Shown here: piece after piece, positions 48,350 to 64,000 of the stretch
Numbering within the stretch: the stretch's first letter is position 1
Layout: every line of letters begins with the position of its first letter
NCBI GenBank assembly: GCA_002914845.1
Contig: JXTC01000111.1
Span: forward strand, 711,380 to 775,379
Direction: 5' to 3'
Origin: Trema orientale
Lineage: Eukaryota; Streptophyta; Magnoliopsida; Rosales; Cannabaceae
Length of the DNA stretch: 64,000 nt
The notes under the pieces: generated by a model
What the model saw: only the letters and a program-made list of their open reading frames with translations
The model's database searches: none
Told to the model about the DNA's origin: nothing
Made by a program: the position numbers and the translations under genes

Positions 48350-49034
48350 CATTGAATTTATTATCCAATGTGAATGAGCATTTTGCTTTTGTAAGGCAGA
48401 CACAAATTAAATTTGTGACAAATGGTTACAAATCAAGGTTACATGGTACAAAAATTATGACTGTCATGAATTATGTGATTATTAGTATGACATATATTGA
48501 CTACTAATAGAGAAAATATCATGATTTTTCTTATAAAATTAAATTTATATTAAACAAATGTTACTACTCCATTGTTGCCCAATAGGGAATAATACTTATC
48601 TTCTTTTGTAATGTTGACACAAATTTTATTACTAAGAGTCACAAATCACGATAACATATCAAGATTGTACAAATTACGGTTATAAAATCTCACAGTGTCT
48701 GTAACAACGTAAAATATACTATGATTTTGAGTCCCAAAATTGTGACCACGAGTCACAAATCGTGACTACTTCAAAGTTAGTAACAATGGAAAACAAAATT
48801 TCTCATTCTAAAAAAAGATTTCTTAAAAAAATTTGAGATGATAAGTTGTCAAAAAATTATGACAAGTAGTCACACAACTTAGTATCGCATAAGGGCATTT
48901 TCGGAATGAACATTTTTTCTCTCTCCAAAAACTGCTAAAAATGTAATTTTTTGCTCCGAGAAAAGAAATTTTGAAAAACACTCCTAAAAAAGTAAAGTGA
49001 AGGTAAAACACTCCTATCCATCTTAATTTCCCTA

Positions 49035-49264
49035 TATGTTACAATTGCACGACTTAAGTTCACTACTCTTAACAAACCTCAATCAGTTCCAAAAAATTTG
49101 GTATGTATATTCTATGGTTTTCCTCTCAGAGTCCTTTGATAATGGAAAAGAATAAAAATTAAAAACAAAAAGAAAAAGGTTTTTTTTTTTTTTTTTGAAA
49201 ACAACAAAAAGGTTCATTAGTAAAAGGAAAAGAAATAACTGAATCCCATAGGCCAACTCTAATA
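49035..49264. repeat. Local duplication, copy 1 right part
   Basis: Matches 49975-50204 nearly base for base (GACTTAAGTTCACTACTCTT; TCCTTTGATAATGGAAAAGA). It shows that copy 1 was continuous with 46986-47103 before the insertion. Confidence 0.88.
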
Positions 49265-49857
49265 GTTAAATAATGGAATCTTTTTAAAAACAAAAAATTA
49301 GAATAAAAAGGGTCCTGTATACCGTACACGTGTAGCAGTAGCCAACTAAGCTCTATATTTATTTGGCAATTATATCAAGGGTAGCTGTTTTTTACTCTCT
49401 ACTTTAATAAATCTCCCCTTTTTTTATAGCTAATTAAATAGCCGTTAATATCAAATTTTATTTTATAAAAAATATATATATATATATCAAATTTTATACC
49501 GAGTATATATCTATTATATCTATATAATGTCTATGTACTAACCATTTATACCCTTAGCTTTTTTAAATTTTCTTTTTTTGGTTTTTAACAAAATCAAGAA
49601 ATTTATTAATCTTTTTTTCTTTGATAAAAGAAATTTATTAATCTTAAAAAGCATACTATACATTTTTTTTTCCTTATACGTCCTAAATCTTAGGGTTAAT
49701 TTCGTACTTTTACGTTATTAGAATTTTGTTTTCCTATTTTATCCTTATCCTTTTCTCTTTTTCCTTTCTTTCATCTTAGTCTAACAAGTAATATCTTTAT
49801 TTGAGCAGGTTGTTTTGGTATTTTAATTGCTTCTTACGGTGCAAGTGTGACATCACC
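49265..49857. other. Spacer between local duplicates
   Basis: AT-rich with a short TA run (49471-49487). No gene. Confidence 0.45.
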
Positions 49858-50204
49858 TCAATAGTCCTTTCTTTTAATGACATAATAAATTGGATCCACC
49901 GTATTCCGCTAAAAGCAAATATCAAATTCATCAGTACTTTTTGGTACATGCTAAGACAGTTTTACTTATATATGTTACAATTGTACGACTTAAGTTCACT
50001 ACTCTTAACAAACCTCAATCGGTTCCAAAAAACTTGGTATGTATATTCTATGGTTTTCCTCTCAGAGTCCTTTGATAATGGAAAAGAATAAAAATTAGAA
50101 ACAAAAAGAAAAAAGTTCTTCTTTTTTTTTTTTTTTGAAAACAACAAAAAGGTTCATTAGTAAAGGGGAAAAAAATAACTGAATCCCATAGGCCAACTCT
50201 AAGT
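49858..50204. repeat. Local duplication, copy 2 (uninterrupted)
   Basis: Equivalent to 46986-47103 plus 49035-49264 joined. It serves as the empty-site control for the 1.93-kb element. A much more diverged third relative is at about 54530-54930 (GTTCATGCATTACACAA; CCCATATGCCAATTCTAA). Confidence 0.85.
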
Positions 50205-50370
50205 TGCCGTTTGGTTGGAAGTAATAGCTAGGAATGGAATGTAATAGAATGACATTCTTATGTTTGGTTTTACTTTTTGCTATGGAATTCATTTTCCAAC
50301 GTAATGGTTATTCACCAGAATGAAGGAATTATCATTACACTTCTAATTGGGTGGAAAAGTCTTTCCATTC
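50205..50370. mobile_element. Possible MITE end
   Basis: Where the two local duplicates stop matching, copy 2 continues TTGCCGTTTGGTTGGAAGTA and GGAATGGAATG. This resembles plant MITE ends of the GTTTGGTTGG type. I did not find the opposite end. Confidence 0.35.
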
Positions 50371-50666
50371 AAGAGGCTTTTTCTCTTTTCCTCTTTTGCC
50401 CTGACTTTACGCACTTCTGTTGTCATCTTCCATGTCCTCGAATAACAAAAGAAACCAATGAGTTGACCGCAATTTTCACCGTTCTTGAATCACTGAAGTT
50501 ATGATTTCGACATCTCGCTGCTTCTCACCCTTCTTCCAAGTCTCCTAAGCCCCTTGCTGCCATCAATATCTTAGTTTCAACTTTCTGCCCTCAATTTCAA
50601 ACGCATCTCCACCATTAAAGCAGCCCATCCTCCAACGTCTAGGTTTTTTGTTTGAGTTTTATTTAA

Positions 50667-50807
50667 GGGCGCGTCTACAGTAGGGGCGTCCCTACGTAAG
50701 GCTCTGTTTATACACCGTTTGATGGGAATCTGTTTATAAACAGATTCCCATCAAACGGTGTATAAACAGGGGTCTTACGTAGGGACGCCCCTACTATAGC
50801 CGCCTCC
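50667..50807. mobile_element. Mutator-type hairpin MITE, family 2, copy 3
   Basis: 141 bp, the cleanest copy. The arms GTAGGGGCGTCCCTACGTAA and CCGTTTGATGGGAATCTG are followed by a short TTTATAAA centre and their complements. End repeats are GGGCGCGTCTACAGTAG and GGAGGCGGCTATAGTAG. The flanks lie in AT-rich DNA and a TTA repeat, so the 9-bp duplication is not clear here. Confidence 0.85.
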
Positions 50808-53142
50808 TTATTATTATTATTATTATTTTATATATTTTATATAAAATTATACAAACACCGGAGAATATTTAGGACCATTGTGGACATAGTAGTCAACCAC
50901 TCACTAATTAGTGATCATATCACTTAAAAATCATAGAGAAGCTCTCAATTTATAATTTATCCCTTCATATTTCGATTAGGAGGTAATAAAAGTAACAATA
51001 CCAAGAAGATATGTCATTATTCAATTAGTATATTAAAACTTATCACAAATAGATTAAACATTATCACTAATTGAGTAGTAACAAATCATATAACACGTGT
51101 ATTGATATTAAAACTTTAGTGCAATATTTGGGACCTCAAGCATTATTCTACTTTTATTAATATGACTGAATAACTTAACAACATAGTCTAAATATGTTGC
51201 CATTTTAATTTAGCACAATTATTATTAACTCACATGTAAAATAATTGTTGCACTACTAATGTAAAATATTTTTGGTGTATGTATATATGTGTGTTATACA
51301 TAACTTAATTAATAAATCAATACACTATATAAAACTACATTATGTAGCACTTCTCACCTAAGATACAATTGTTTAACTCAGAAACAAAATTAACAATTGA
51401 CATGTGGTACGTGCATTGTGCTTGCCATTACTTACTAGCTGTTGACGGAGGTTTTGTCAACAATAAATATAGGAATTACGAAATGTGGCTTGTGTATGAA
51501 AAGGATTGATCAATTAAAGAAAATAAGGAGACACCAATTTTATAGTGGTTCAGCCCCAAAAAAGATAAGCTTGTGTCCACTGTTCTTTACTATTTTCTCA
51601 AGAATTACAGGAGTTTCTCTAAGTCTCAAGGTGAGAGTAGAGAGAATTAGAGTATATAGTGAAGTGATTGTATCGTATCTAACAATGAGATTGAGCCCCT
51701 TTTATATAGGTGAGGGTGGCTCAATGTTTCCTAATTACACAATGGGTAAGTGTATAATCAGAAAATACAACTTTGGGCAATAACATACAATCAGGTAACA
51801 TCTCGAATTAAATAAAGGAATTACTCGATCTCCATTCAGAAGCTTATTTCTTTTTTCATGCTGGTCACACCTATCGCATCTGGAGGAGGTCGCACTTCAA
51901 TCAAGAAAACACATGTGCGGCCTGGTGTAGACCGATCGTTGACTTTCCTTTCTTGGCGTTGACTGATGTAGATTTAAGATCGCATAATACTAGCAATAGT
52001 ATAAATATATGAAAATATCAAATTTTTATTGAGTACATAAAGCTTAAATCTGTTATAAAGAATCAGATATAAATACGTCGGAATTTTTAGCTATTTTGCT
52101 ATAATAAATCAAAGGCACTAAGTAAAATGAAGAGTACAAATGGCTTTTTGGTTAAGAGCCCCACATTCATTTATGTTATAGGGTCAATGAAAGAATATAA
52201 GAACGAGTATTAAAGCCGTACTAAGACTCTCTCATAAGTAATGATGTATACACTATTATAAAATCAATTTTTTTCCGTCGCTACTACGCAGAGCTAAAGA
52301 GATATGTGGATTCATTTTATATTTTCATCTTAAAAAGTGACGAGACAAAAACAACTTTTTACGCCAAAATTGACGTAGTATGTTGGTTATCATGTCGATT
52401 TAAAACCGATGCATGGGAAAAATATTATAAACTTATCACTTTTGAAACCATATTATATTATGCATTTTTCTAATTATAAACCACACATTTTTCTGGTTCA
52501 AAATTTGAACCCTTAAGAAAATTAATAAGACACAACAAAGATATAAAACGTGTTGCAATATTGCTTTGTCTTGGCAAATTGTTAATCAAAGCAAATGTGT
52601 AAGTACCTAGAACCGTCATATTAAGGTCATTAATTCTTTTTAATTTGAACTAAATGTTAGGAATCTGACCATCTAGATTCATTATGCTCAGGATGCTACT
52701 TCAAAGAAATGTCAAGAAAAATAAAGAAATTAAACATAAACAAGATCAATAAGCACAACACAAGATTTAACGTGGAAACTCTCATAAATCAGGAGAAAAA
52801 ATCACGGCCCTCATAGAAGACTTCTACTATATGAAAAATTCTTACAATCATATAGTTTCCTCTCTTCTACCCAATGATCCTCAAATATACCCAAGAGAAT
52901 TTTCTCCCTAGTACTTGAAATAAAACTCTCACTTTTACTCTCACTCTTGGTATTTTTTACTCACTCTGAGATGAAGAAATGAAGAGGATTAAGCCTCTAT
53001 TTATAGGCTTAGGCTCATCAACCTCTCTACCGAATCCTCACATAATTGTCATGTATATAATACGCTGCTTGTACATTGTAAATATATATTTTCTACCAGC
53101 TATACCTTATATATATTTTTGACATAAATATGAAGATATCTT
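50808..53142. other. Spacer with unclassified repeat pieces
   Basis: 51440-51800 contains TTTTATAGTGGTTCAGCCCC and 52740-53030 contains TTTAACGTGGAAACTC. Both phrases occur in plant transposable elements, but I cannot assign ends or a family. A 102-bp-period direct repeat (TCATGTATATAATACGCTGC at 53049 and 53151) abuts the LINE remnant. No gene. Confidence 0.35.
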
Positions 53143-54110
53143 CTATCTCCTCATGTATATAATACGCTGCATGTACACTGCAAATACATATTTAGCAGGA
53201 ACATTGCAATTCCAAACTCGGTTCCGCCACCTCTTGGTTGCCTCAGTCTTAGAAGAACTAGAAATAGAACGATCAGAAAGAGCAGTATGATAACTAGACT
53301 TAACTGAATATTCACCATTTTTTCTAAAGTGCCAAATCAGAGAATCTTGAGTAGAGCTAAGACTCAAGGGGATAGAAAAAATGCTGTCCCAATCCACAAG
53401 TTAAAAATAATAATATATGAGGTCCAAATTCCACCGTCCTGGCTGAGCAATTAGATCTGACATACGGAGATCATTCTCAAAGGCTGGGGTAATAGGCTTA
53501 AAGAGAGACGGATATTGAAGCCATGGGTCATGGAAGACATGGATTGATCTACCATCTCCAACACGCCAACGAAGTCCTTTTAAGAGAAGAGAGCGACCCC
53601 AGAGGATACTTTTCCATAACCGTGAGCAATTATTCTTGTCTAAAGCTTCCAAGAAATTAGAAGAAAAGAAGAACTTACCCTTGAGAACACATGTAGCCAA
53701 AGAATTAGGATGTTGAAGGAGTCTCCGAGATTGTTTAGCAACTAAAGCTTAGTTAAAAATACCAATATCTCGAAACCCTAACTCTCCTACTGATTTTGGC
53801 TTGCAGATAGTATCCCATTTAATCTATGGAATTTTTCTCTTGCCATCATTCTTGCCCCACCAGAAATTAAGAAAAATGGATCTTATCTCTTGATATAAAC
53901 TATAAGGTAACTTGAAAATACTCATCAGATAAATAGGTATAGCCTGAAGTACCACTTTGATGAGAATTTCTCTGCCTAATGCAAAAAAAAGACCTCTTCG
54001 CCAGCTTTGTATTCTCTTACGGACTTTCTCAATAATGTGCTCAAAGGTTCTTTGCTTGTTCCTACCCACCACCGTGGGAAGTCCAAGATATCAGTTATGG
54101 GAATTAACTG
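53143..54110 (-). mobile_element. LINE (L1-type) reverse transcriptase 3' remnant
   Basis: On the reverse strand, frames at 54072-53824, 53700-53401 and 53397-53143 encode successive parts of the plant L1 C-terminal region: RIQSWRRGLFFALGREILIK and YLMSIFKLP, then WRVGDGRSIHVFHDPWL, then LIWHFRKNGEYSVKSSY (start of the zf-RVT part). Frameshifts and stops separate them. The catalytic reverse transcriptase core and endonuclease are absent. Confidence 0.85.
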
Positions 54111-55681
54111 ATTCAAGCCTCAACAAATGAAGGATAGTTTGGGGGTGGACTCATTCGTATTTGGGCTTAGAGTGATAGCACATTGTCACATCATTGTGAT
54201 TGATTATTCGATTACTTTGTAGCTGGCTGAATGCCACTGATAAGCCAACATGTAATAAAGAAGAATCAACACAAGTCAATAATCACTTTTGCTTTGGTTT
54301 ATACTCGTCTCATAGACTAGTGCTCTTTACTAGCTCGACTCATCACTTTCCTTTTCTTTTTTTGGGGACAAGAAACATGACAAGAAACATTAATGCTTTT
54401 GCACTATAGTCTGAAGACTAAGCAAGCCAAAAAAAATCAAGAATTTGGCCCTTTTTGTTTTCTTTAATTTCCGTTATACTGGTGACTCGGCCCTTTAATT
54501 TCTTTTTTGTTATATTATTCTAGTACTTTTCGTTGTTCATGCATTACACAACGGGTAATAGTCCTATGTATTCTTTCAATATTTCTCATAGTATGTCAGA
54601 ATTTGTTAAAGACAACATTCATCGGTACCTGGTAAATGTTTTTACTATTAATTACCAACTGAATAAATTAAGACAACATTCATGCCAGAATCTAATGCAT
54701 CATTGTTTGAAACAGATCTGTCTCTCGTTTACATATATAAAAATAAAAAATAAAATAAAAATTTAGTTGCTGCTACCAACCTTGGAAACTAAAGGAAACT
54801 AATAACAAGTCCCATATGCCAATTCTAACATTTATACGTCGGAATCTGGTTACCTTTAATAACAAAAGATGAAAAGAAAAGGTATTATACAAGTGTAACA
54901 GTAATCAACTGATCTATCTATATCTACATAGATATATATACTTTTTTTTGTGACCTTAAAAAATGGCGTTATGGCCATTAAGAATAAAAAGCATAAGAAG
55001 TACTCGCTCATGAGTGAATGATGTACACATCTAACGAAGGCTAAGCCCTAAGGTGAAAGCTAGCTAGCAATTAGGAAAAAAACAGCATATGCAAGCTATA
55101 ACTAGTAAAACTAATGCTTGAGCTCGATCCAACCAGATAAGCTCATCTTTCACTCTTATGAGGAGTTTAGCTAGCTAAACCACGTGAGACTTCATTAACT
55201 TCACGACACAGTTAACTACGAAACAAGACAAAAAGGAAAATAAGCTAAACACGTTTACCAAAAAAGTAATCACCAAACTCCGAATGTGGCAGTAGATTAT
55301 CTTACTACACTTGCTTGAAAATAAAAGCACCATTGCATAAAATAAAAAAGGAATCCTTCCTACAAATGTTCTATGAAAAATAAGAGCAAAAGCGTATAAA
55401 CAGAAGAAATATACAATTATAAAAGAAAGAATTATTATAAGAATGGGCTCTGTCGGGTTCATGATTCATGAATTTAAGTCATTGTGCTAAATTGTCACCA
55501 CGTTCAAATATTTGATCTCAGGAACTTACCAACATATCGTTTTACCATGCAAGAAGACAACATTTATTACCCAACAAAAATTGAACCCATAAAAATATAA
55601 TTCAATTAGATCAAAAGGGCATGAATAACTTTTGAACATCAGTTTCGAAGCTAAGAAATTGGAGGCCATGATCATCCATTC
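54111..55681. other. Spacer and 3' flank of TADA
   Basis: 54530-54930 is a diverged relative of the 46986/49858 duplicates. The rest is AT-rich without a gene. The TADA 3' UTR should lie just below 55682. Confidence 0.45.
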
Positions 55682-60988
<5,307 letters not shown>

Positions 60989-61430
60989 AACTATCTGTAA
61001 TATAGAGATGAATAGTGAAACTCAGAGGGCTTTACCTTCAAATCTGAAAGTGGGTTTTGGAGTCTTCGTGGAGCTGAAGCTGCTGAGTGAAATATCATAT
61101 GGTGGGTGTCTGTATTTTGTGATCAGGATCCTAAATTGAGAAATCGGATTTCCTTCAACTATGTGTCTTTTTTTTTTTTTTTTCCCGAAAATAGTTGGAC
61201 TAAAGTCTAAGAAAGCCACAAAGGAGCAGAACACAACCAGGGATGTACATCATTACATTGTAATAATTCGGTCGTGATAAGTTGGGTTGCATTTGGGCCA
61301 AGCGTCTAAGGGCCTTTGAGACACATGAAAGAAGCCCAATAAAACTTCTATAACTCCCAACCCAATACTTCTTTTTTTTTTTTTTTCCCGGTGAAAGCCG
61401 TCAATTTCATTAGAGAAAATGACGTTGATA
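60989..61430. other. TADA 5' flank
   Basis: Should contain the TADA leader and promoter on the reverse strand. T runs at 61168-61182 and 61372-61386. No clear TATA box found. Confidence 0.35.
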
Positions 61431-61641
61431 GGACTAATTAGGGTTAAAATGACTTTTTGTAAATATTTTTAAAGTTTACATTTTTAAGAGTGTTCTTGAT
61501 CTATGGTCAAAAACTTTTAAACCATATAAAAACAATTATTTGGGACTTTCATATGGTTAAGATGTAAAGAAGTCTTTGACATTCTTAAAAATAACATTTT
61601 CAAAAAAATGCACAAAAACGTCATCTTGGCCCAAGTTAGTC
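61431..61641. mobile_element. Foldback MITE-like inverted repeat
   Basis: The left arm GGACTAATTAGGGTTAAAAT and the complement of the right arm, AGACTAACTTGGGCCAAGAT, align and continue inward (CATTTTTAAGAGTGTTC versus TTATTTTTAAGAATGTC). No target duplication found, no coding frame. Confidence 0.5.
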
Positions 61642-63599
61642 TTACCCGTGTCCTTTTCCCATTTCATTAAGCAAGACAGGACCTCAAAAACTCCCAAGTC
61701 CCAACCCAATACTTGTTATCTTGAGCTAACTGAGACCCAATGTCCAGATACTGAATTCCGCTAAGGTGATGACGTTTTAGTTGGGGAAATGAACGAGATC
61801 AAAGACTACATCGGGGTACAATGATTTCTTTTTTTTTTTGATGAATTTTAAGCAATAGTCATTGTACTTATCACCGGTCATAATTAAAATGATTACTAAA
61901 AAAAATCTTCTTGTATGATTAATGTCTTAAAATTATCATTTTAGTCCAAATTGGTCCTAATGCCGTCTAAATTTCTTTTTATATTATTTTATCAATTGAT
62001 AAATGACAACTCAATTATCAGATATTATTATACATATGTTAAGTTAAGTTGGATTCTGTAAGCACTATGATATCCATTCTAAGTTATTTATTTACATCCA
62101 CTCAAGGTTATCCAAATCAAAGTGAAAGAGATAAGGGGGCAGGGGGACAATTCGTGATGTGTCATGAAAGGATATAATGACAAATTTGTTTAAACATCAT
62201 ATGATACTAAATTACAAGGAAAGCAGCTTCCGAGTTCCAACTTACTTCGCTGGTTTGCCTTCATTGATGATTATATGTATAATTGACAAATCAAATGACT
62301 TCCAAAAATAATACATATATATATATATATAATTTGAAATAGATTAAAATGAAATTAAGCAAAACGATAAGTATTATTGTACAGCAAATTGGGAAGTGTC
62401 TTCATTGATAGAGCGATTTTGCCAAAATGAAGGGTAAACTAAGTCCACAAGGAGTTGTGGACATGCATCATTTGATGTTGCGAGGTCCCTATCATGGTAG
62501 TCCATTTTAACAAATTAATCTGTGTTTTCTCCTTGACTTTTAGGAACTGCGATGTCCCCTTACAATGATTTTTTTTTTTTTTCCATTTTTTATTTTTGTG
62601 ATGAGACATATGTAGTATAGTTATTAGATCCTTTCTTCTTCTTCTTCTTTTAATTGTTTTTTTTCCCCCTCAATGTCATTATTTTAAAATTAGGTCTAGA
62701 TGCTTGACTTTGTATTGCAAATAATTTATTTCCTGTTTAATGAACATTGACTTAATCCAACCATATCTCTAAAGGAGTACAGATCTAATACTCCAATTTA
62801 ATGGGAATAGCCTCCCTTACTTCCATAAAGAATAGAACTTTCCTTAAGCTCTGATTTTTAACCTTTCTACAAAAATTAACCTAATTTTCGAATACTGAAA
62901 AATAATATTATGATATTTAAAATCTAGACAAATTTGTACTTGAGTGAATTAAATGACACAAATACCCCTTATTAACTTATTGAAAACGTTTGACAGTTAT
63001 ACTATTAGAAATTATTTATAATTATTTTCTTTTAACCTTCCATTTTAAAAATAAAAGGAAACGTGCTAAAGCCAAATATAAGAAGAAGAAAAATAAAGAA
63101 AATGTCTTCTTTGACTTTGGATTCATATCAGAATCGAAAGAAGAATAAGAAAAACAACAAGAATTTAATGAGGACAATACCATCTTTCTATTATTAAAAA
63201 TTAATTAATTGATTATTTCGAGCTACAAATTTGTAAGATCTCAAATGTCATGGTATTATTACGCAGAATTAAAAATTAGTTTTTGCAACGATAAAGAAAG
63301 GACAACAGTCAAGAGAATTTTGTGTCATTTTCCATTTTAGAGAGCTGCTCATCAAGTTTCAAAGAAGGGAGTAAAAAAAAAAAAAGGTTAAATACGCCAT
63401 AGACTCCAATCATAGTGAAACCAAACGATTATAAGTTAAAAGGAGATTATGGTTGAAGAGAAAAAAATAATAATTTAAAATACTTTTAAATTATCATATT
63501 TACATCGGATTCGAATAAGATTCTCTCATATTTGTATAACCATCAATGTCATAGGATTTTTTGCTTGTACGTGTGAGAGAACTAACACATCAAGAAACA
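61642..63599. other. Intergenic, nothing recognised
   Basis: AT-rich spacer with T tracts (62569-62582) and a TA run (62315-62331). Short open frames have no domain. Confidence 0.45.
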
Positions 63600-64000
63600 T
63601 GAATTAACCCAACCTACCAATAGATTCGAACCCTTACCTTATGGGTGGTGTGGGGCCCACTAACTTAATCGTTCGCCACGTGGACGATGTGGGGCCCATT
63701 CTCGGATCACTTGCTACGTGGACGGCCTGCTGTTACACAGTTGCAGGAAGACCATTTAGCAGTCACATGACCCGCATGAGGCATCTCAAGGCCTACCCAG
63801 TTGTCGAGGGACAAAGTTAAGCCCATCTGAGAACTTAGGCGGGCCCGGCCCGTCTGACCCTTGCTTCGACAGCTGGGGGTCGGAAGCCTAGAGGGTCTGC
63901 CACAGAGTAACGCACGGGAAGACGTTCACCTCCAGACCCTGACAGGACATTTAATGCGATCCTGAGCAGGTGTGCGAGCAGGTAAGCCGATTTGACAGAA
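63600..64000. repeat. GC-rich edge, possible LTR fragment
   Basis: Composition shifts sharply to GC-rich. Repeated GTGGGGCCCA (63650, 63690) and CACGTGGACG (63677, 63715) phrases suggest internal duplication. The texture resembles plant LTRs, but the window ends before another landmark appears. Confidence 0.35.

Larger units (their letters stand above)
47104..49034. mobile_element. 1.93-kb terminal-inverted-repeat element
   Basis: Both ends start TAGGGAAATTAAG reading inward and stay about 85% complementary for some 83 bases (GGAGTGTTTT, AAAATTTCTTTTCT). The empty site is present in the window at 49975-49985, where the duplicated flank runs on uninterrupted. The target is a TA run, so the duplication length is ambiguous (TA or TAT). 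The interior holds a GC-rich, Pro/Ser-rich open segment (47270-47603), a 165-bp repeat pair, a 57-bp repeat pair and a TA microsatellite. No transposase frame, so it is non-autonomous. The superfamily is undetermined. Confidence 0.75.

Noticed and set aside
48086-48507. Open frames with long Tyr-Ile runs
   Set aside because: Direct translation of the TA microsatellite; no biological support.
53824-54072. Considered as a host gene exon (WRRGLFFALGREILIK region)
   Set aside because: The pattern is that of plant L1 reverse transcriptase C-terminal sequence and the neighbouring frames continue the same element with frameshifts.
61022-61234. Open frame upstream of TADA on the same strand
   Set aside because: Lies in the expected TADA leader/promoter, includes a T tract and has no domain; joining it to TADA would need an intron for which I see no good sites.
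63615-63640. GATTCGAACCC resembling a tRNA B box on the reverse strand
   Set aside because: No A box at the proper distance and no cloverleaf could be drawn.

Overview
This is a very AT-rich window of plant nuclear DNA, most likely from a eudicot. The evidence is multi-exon genes with GT-AG introns, a Ty1/copia element and LINE remnants, many small inverted-repeat transposons, long A/T tracts and a 531-base run of N. I cannot name the species.

Four genes I could rebuild exon by exon form the backbone. They are a PHO1;H1-type phosphate exporter (13857-18990, +), a DNL/Zim17 zinc-ribbon HSP70-escort protein (27023-28343, +), a lysine-rich arabinogalactan protein of the AGP19 type (28631-29598, -), and the chloroplast tRNA adenosine deaminase TADA (55682-60988, -). 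From memory, this is the same gene order and content as the Arabidopsis At1g68740 to At1g68720 neighbourhood, so the window appears to be a conserved block inflated by repeats.

Region by region. 1-13.8 kb holds no gene I can support: minisatellite, two copies of a foldback MITE, a CACTA-like end and unclassified repeats. 13.9-19.0 kb is PHO1;H1, with 14 exons and one GC-AG intron. 19.5-29.6 kb is a segmental duplication. A decayed zinc-ribbon/AGP pair (20.4-22.6 kb) precedes the intact pair (27.0-29.6 kb), and an older relic of the zinc-ribbon first exon lies at about 19.6 kb. Between the pairs are a Tourist-like MITE and a SINE-like sequence. 30-42 kb is repeat territory: a 73-bp hairpin minisatellite, a LINE fragment, a degenerate copia element, and a hAT-like element carrying an 82-bp-period foldback satellite. 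42.8-44.2 kb contains a probable defensin-like cysteine-rich peptide gene whose single intron holds two copies of a Mutator-type MITE; a third copy is at 50.7 kb. 45.7-46.0 kb has a small membrane-protein ORF. 47.1-49.0 kb is a 1.93-kb terminal-inverted-repeat element with an internal empty-site control in the same window. 53.1-54.1 kb is a LINE remnant. 55.7-61 kb is TADA. The last 400 bases turn abruptly GC-rich and may be the edge of an LTR element.

The backbone genes are single-function housekeeping genes with no obvious shared pathway: phosphate export, organellar HSP70 maintenance, cell-surface glycoprotein, plastid tRNA editing. Their proximity looks like inherited synteny, not an operon-like unit. 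I found no clear undescribed biological system. The strongest leads are the MITE-loaded defensin-like gene, the asymmetrically decaying duplication, and the nested inverted-repeat elements.
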